From Cymbidium sinense (lineage: Eukaryota > Streptophyta > Magnoliopsida > Asparagales > Orchidaceae), in assembly GCA_021442155.1 (NCBI GenBank), contig CM038215.1, positions 214,638,982-214,702,981 of the forward strand: 64,000 nt of DNA, written 5' to 3'. Each line of letters begins with the position of its first letter. Position 1 is the stretch's first letter. This document shows positions 60,370 to 64,000 of this stretch, piece after piece. The notes below the pieces were generated by a model. It made no database searches. It worked only from the letters and a program-made list of their open reading frames with translations, and was not told the DNA's origin. The translations under genes and the position numbers were made by a program.

Positions 60370-61620
60370 AAGCCATTTTTATACTTCCTAACCAAGTATA
60401 TTTAGGACTACCTCTACCTTTCTTAACATAGGCCAAATCTAACACCTTTATTCTCCTAATTAGGTCATTAGATGGCATACATTTTATGTGACTAAACCAT
60501 CTAAGATGACACTATCTAATCTTATCTGCCATTGGAGCTACTCCAACCTTGTCATGTATATATTCATTTTTCATTTGGTCTCTAAGTGTAAATTCACTCA
60601 TCCACTTAAGCATCCTCATCTCTACAATGCTTAACTTAATTTTATGTATTTATTTTATTGGCAAACATTTTTTGCCATAAATCATTGTAGGTCTTACCAC
60701 CATCTTATAAAATTTTCCTTTGAGTCTAAGTGGTACTTTCCTATCACACAATAGGCCTGATGCATTCCTCCACTTCAACCATCAAATTTGAATTCTACTA
60801 CTAATGTCCCCATCAATATCACCATTATTCTGAACAATAGATCTGGTATATCTAAAATATTCACTCTTTTTAATGAGTTGATCACCCATTATTACCACTC
60901 TACCACTAGATCTTCTAAAATTAAAATTAAAATTACATTCCATGTAGATCTATTCAAATGAAAGTCTTTAGAAACTAAGGTTGACCCCCATATTTAAGTT
61001 TTTTTTGAACTCCCTCTTTAGTCTTATCAATAAGAAGAATATCATCAGTAAAAAACATACACCAAGGTACATCCTCTTGTAAATGTTTAGTAAGAACATC
61101 ATTACTTTAGTAAAAAGATATGAGATTAAAGTATATCCTGATATAATACAACTAAAATTGGAACATATTTTGTCAATCTTGCTTGTCTTCGAACATAAGT
61201 GATGGCTTTAGTATACATATACTTAATGACTTGAATATAAAAAATATTAACTCCCTTTTTTTTTTAGAATGATCTAGAGCATTTCTTTTGAAATTTTATC
61301 ATATGCTTTCTCTAAATCAACAAATATCATATGTAGATCTTCCTTACTCTCTCTATACTTCTCCATCCACCCTCTTAATAAATTCATAACATCCATACTA
61401 GACCTACTTGACATAAATCCAAATTGGTTTTGAAATTTTTTTGAATCACATCATAATCTATGCTCAATTTACTCTCTCTCTCTCTCTCTCTCAAAATTTT
61501 AAACATCAGACTTTAATTTAATTCCTTTAGAATTTGCACACTCTTGTGCATCACCTTTAATCTTAAAATAGGAAATAACAACCTCTTTCTCCACTTAATA
61601 TATTTCAAAGCAAACATAAA
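60370..61620 (-). pseudogene. RTE-type LINE reverse transcriptase (decayed)
   Basis: On the minus strand the sequence follows the plant RTE polymerase from about 61610 down to 60370. 'KGDAQECANSKGIKL' (61555 region) matches the family's 'KGDIQSCNNYRGIKL'. 'EDLHMIFVDLEKAYDKI' (about 61290-61340) is the catalytic palm box with Asp. Near 60880-60680 are 'MGDQLIKKSEYFRYTRSI' and 'QNNGDIDGDISSRIQIWWLK'. '[20 protein letters not shown]' and '[13 protein letters not shown]' follow. 'LSIVEMRMLKWMSEFT' and 'DKVGVAPMADKIR' lie at 60640-60510. The C-terminal tail 'GRGSPKYTWLGSI' is at about 60415-60380. Several stops and shifts. A (CT)n microsatellite now lies inside the coding part. No endonuclease domain is visible, so it is 5'-truncated. 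Confidence 0.88.
61472..61492 (+). repeat. (CT)n microsatellite inside the RTE relic
   Basis: About ten CT units interrupting the decayed RTE reverse transcriptase; on the coding strand it would read as repeated Arg-Glu. Confidence 0.95.
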
Positions 61621-62620
61621 ATTTATTTTTAAATTCTAATTGCACTCAAAGCAACCTCATCTCACACATTAAAGCATTTATGTATTAAGTTAAACTTATT
61701 ATATCCTTTCTATGCTAAGTAGTTAAATGGTTGTGAACTATCAAAACACTTAGGTGTTTTTAGGAGCTAGTGTACCCTAGGATTAACTCATATGATCTTA
61801 ATGACATACAAAATTAAGTCATTTATAAAGTAAAATTATCCTATAACTTATTACTTTATCATTAATTAATGTAGTAGGCATTAGACTAGTTAAATCCCTT
61901 TAATGATCATATGAGATTAGATTATGATCAAAATATTTTTATTATCATATGGACTATTGCTTAATAATAATATTTGATTAATCATATTCATAATTAAGTA
62001 TTATCTCTAGTGAGATGTAAGCTAACTTAAAGAACTAACATCACTTTATATGCTTATAAGTATGAAAATATGATATGGATAGCTAAAACCATCAATAATC
62101 AAGTATAGGATTAAAGTGTTTAAACGTGATATGAATTCATGTGAATATAAATATTCTAGGTATTTAAGAAAATATCTAAGATACCTAGACTGTAAGGTAG
62201 AGTTCTAAATAATAATCATTTATTTTAAAAGCAAAATAATGAAACCAAGTAGAGGTATATTGTTGAAACCAAAAGTGTTTAATTATAGAATGTGACTAAA
62301 CTACATAATGACTTTGCCAAATTGGTATGATTAATTAGGTAAGAATTTGTTCAGAGATGATAATGGCCAAACTTAAATTGAATTTGATCCAAAGGTGTGA
62401 TCAAGTTGATAAATAGAAGGTAATATAATCATAAGAGTGTGGCTATATATGAATAGACTAAATCATTATGTGCATGACCATAATAAGTTTTTTAATTAAG
62501 TAGGCATGATTGATTAGATTGAAGTACTGGCTAAGAGAAATAGATTAGAATGGGTAAGGATACATAGCAAAAAAAAAATGAACTATGTATCAAAAGCCAG
62601 CAAAGAATGTAATATTATGA
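61621..62620. other. AT-rich spacer, no recognised gene
   Basis: About 1 kb of AT-rich sequence between two LINE relics. I see no open frame, repeat or RNA gene in it. An A-run at 62570-62579 is unremarkable. Confidence 0.5.
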
Positions 62621-62622
62621 TA

Positions 62623-64000
62623 TTTTTTTCATAAAAAGCTTATATATCATTAAGAATTAAAACTTACAACCTTTAAAGTTTTTCCCTAATGAAGGGTAAA
62701 TTAAGCAAGTCTCCTAAGATAAGAGGATTAATGCTAGATAGATTACAAAAAGAGATAGATGTAATTTGCTATGAGGCACCAATTCTGGCAAGGCGATCAG
62801 CCGGCCTGTTCCCCTCTCGGCATATATGAGAAAGCTTGATTTCTTTGAGTGTGATTAAATGTCATATAGATGCAATTTAATAAGCCATGCTCCAAGGAGG
62901 TTCAGAGGTTTCACTAATAATGCTAAGGAGACAACTGGAATCAATTTCAATCCAAATAGGATTAGGGAATGCTTAAGCAATCTTGAGAGTAAAGAATAAA
63001 CTGCCTGCTTCAATAAATAGTGAGCTAATGGGATTGTAAGGCTTGTGAAAAGTGCAAATAATAAAGAACCATCCCATTCTCTAATAATGCCACCAGATCT
63101 AACAGAGCTCTTAGAAGGATTGAATGATTCCATCAATGTAACTTTGGTCCAAGGAGGTTTTCATTTAATCTAGAAAACCAGATTACCAAAGTTGCAGTCT
63201 AATTCTAGCTTGTGTTTGATTTTAGTTTTCTGCTTCAACTTCTTGTAAAAGATAGCTTGTTGAATGTGATTGAGTATTTGCTATGCTATGTCATCAGTGG
63301 ATTTTGGTTTATTGTTGTGTTTGGTTTCATTTCTATCCAACCATATGTAGTAAAGTGATATGATGAGAATGAGAAGTGAATGTTACTAGAGTCATTTGAG
63401 CTTATCTAAGTTGACCCATGAGTTGAGAACCTGAATAAAATTTCTAGGTAGGTGGTCCATATAATGTATACCAAAGTGTGACTAAAGTTTAGCCCAAAAA
63501 GATATGGCCTTATGACAGGTAAGGAATAGATGGTATGTAGTTTTCTTATGATTGCAAAATTGGCATTTAGATGCTAGGTGATTCCTCTTTGCTTAAGGCC
63601 TTCTTCAATGGATAAGGCATTATTGAAAATTCTCTAACATAGAAGAAAATGGTAGTCCTGTAATAGGGAGGCCATAATAACCATCCCCATAAATTAGAAA
63701 TAAAATTAGTGGTTGCTTCGTATAGTCTGCGAGGAAATGAACTCCCTGTGTGACTAAGGCTTTATCATTACCACTTGAGTTAATATGAATGTGGAAAAGT
63801 TCTTGAACCATGTGCTTCAGAAGAAATTGATGTAGTTCACTATAATTCCATTAGATAGAGCCATCAGTGGTTAGGAAGAAGTCTTTAACTTATTTCTTGG
63901 AGGTTAGCTTGAGTCTATGGTTAGCTAAAGGTTCATCCTGGAACCAAATATCATTCCAAATGTCAACATCCCATCCTCTATCTTCCATCTAATGAAGTGA
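62623..64000 (-). mobile_element. 3' part of a second L1-type LINE (runs off the window)
   Basis: Minus-strand LINE whose 3' end is probably the T-run at 62623-62629. RNase H occupies about 63140-62770: 'SVRSGGIIREWDGSLLFA' near its start, and a terminal block matching 'REGNRPAD' at about 62830-62795 ('REGNRPADRLARIG', slightly frame-dependent). Upstream, 63990-63740 gives 'DVDIWNDIWFQDEP', 'ANHRLKLTSKK' and 'FFLTTDGSI'. These are typical of the segment between reverse transcriptase and zf-RVT in plant L1 ORF2, so zf-RVT should lie at about 63640-63300, where it is decayed. The reverse transcriptase itself must lie beyond 64000. It is a different copy from the LINE at 6398-20040. Stops and frameshifts are present. 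Confidence 0.8.

Overview
The window is repeat-dense plant nuclear DNA. It is very AT-rich and holds plant-type Ty3/gypsy LTR retrotransposons (Tat and Tekay/Del lineages), an L1 LINE with DUF4283-like ORF1, APE endonuclease, reverse transcriptase, zf-RVT and RNase H, and a plant RTE LINE. I see no host gene, tRNA, rRNA or CRISPR array. It is a flowering plant chromosome, probably heterochromatic or pericentromeric; I cannot name the species. Every coding region is interrupted by stops or frameshifts, so all are annotated as pseudogenes.

Layout. The outer (oldest) layer is 1-4308 plus 59695-64000. It contains a fossil Tat-type polymerase (about 960-2010, +), a decayed RTE LINE (about 60370-61620, -) and the 3' part of an L1 LINE that runs off the window (about 62623-64000, -). 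A Tekay/Del-type chromovirus is inserted in it. Its 5' LTR is at 4314-6390, its primer-binding site at about 47020, its gag-pol at 53071-57640 and its 3' LTR at 57643-59689. The two LTRs lie 51 kb apart because other elements landed between the 5' LTR end and gag.

Nesting. An L1 LINE (6398-20040, -) inserted at the end of the Tekay 5' LTR with a 17-bp target duplication. A solo LTR of a giant Tat-family element (12197 to about 19409) split LINE ORF1. A complete giant Tat element (20046-46998, about 27 kb, LTRs of 7.1 and 7.5 kb) landed inside the far target duplication of the LINE, with its own 5-bp duplication. A more diverged solo LTR of the same family (47066-52944, exact 5-bp duplication AGAGC) sits between the Tekay primer-binding site and gag. 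The giant LTR family therefore accounts for about 40 kb of the 64 kb.

Giant Tat element. Order: 5' LTR, primer-binding site, a tandem array of about 14 imperfect hairpins with covarying stems (27651-28756), an unrecognised leader, gag, protease, reverse transcriptase, RNase H, a second (archaeal-type) RNase H typical of Tat elements, integrase, a 2.3-kb repeat-rich non-coding tail, 3' LTR. The hairpin array, and a TATA-like box held in an inverted repeat with covarying arms in the LTRs, are the most unusual structures here.
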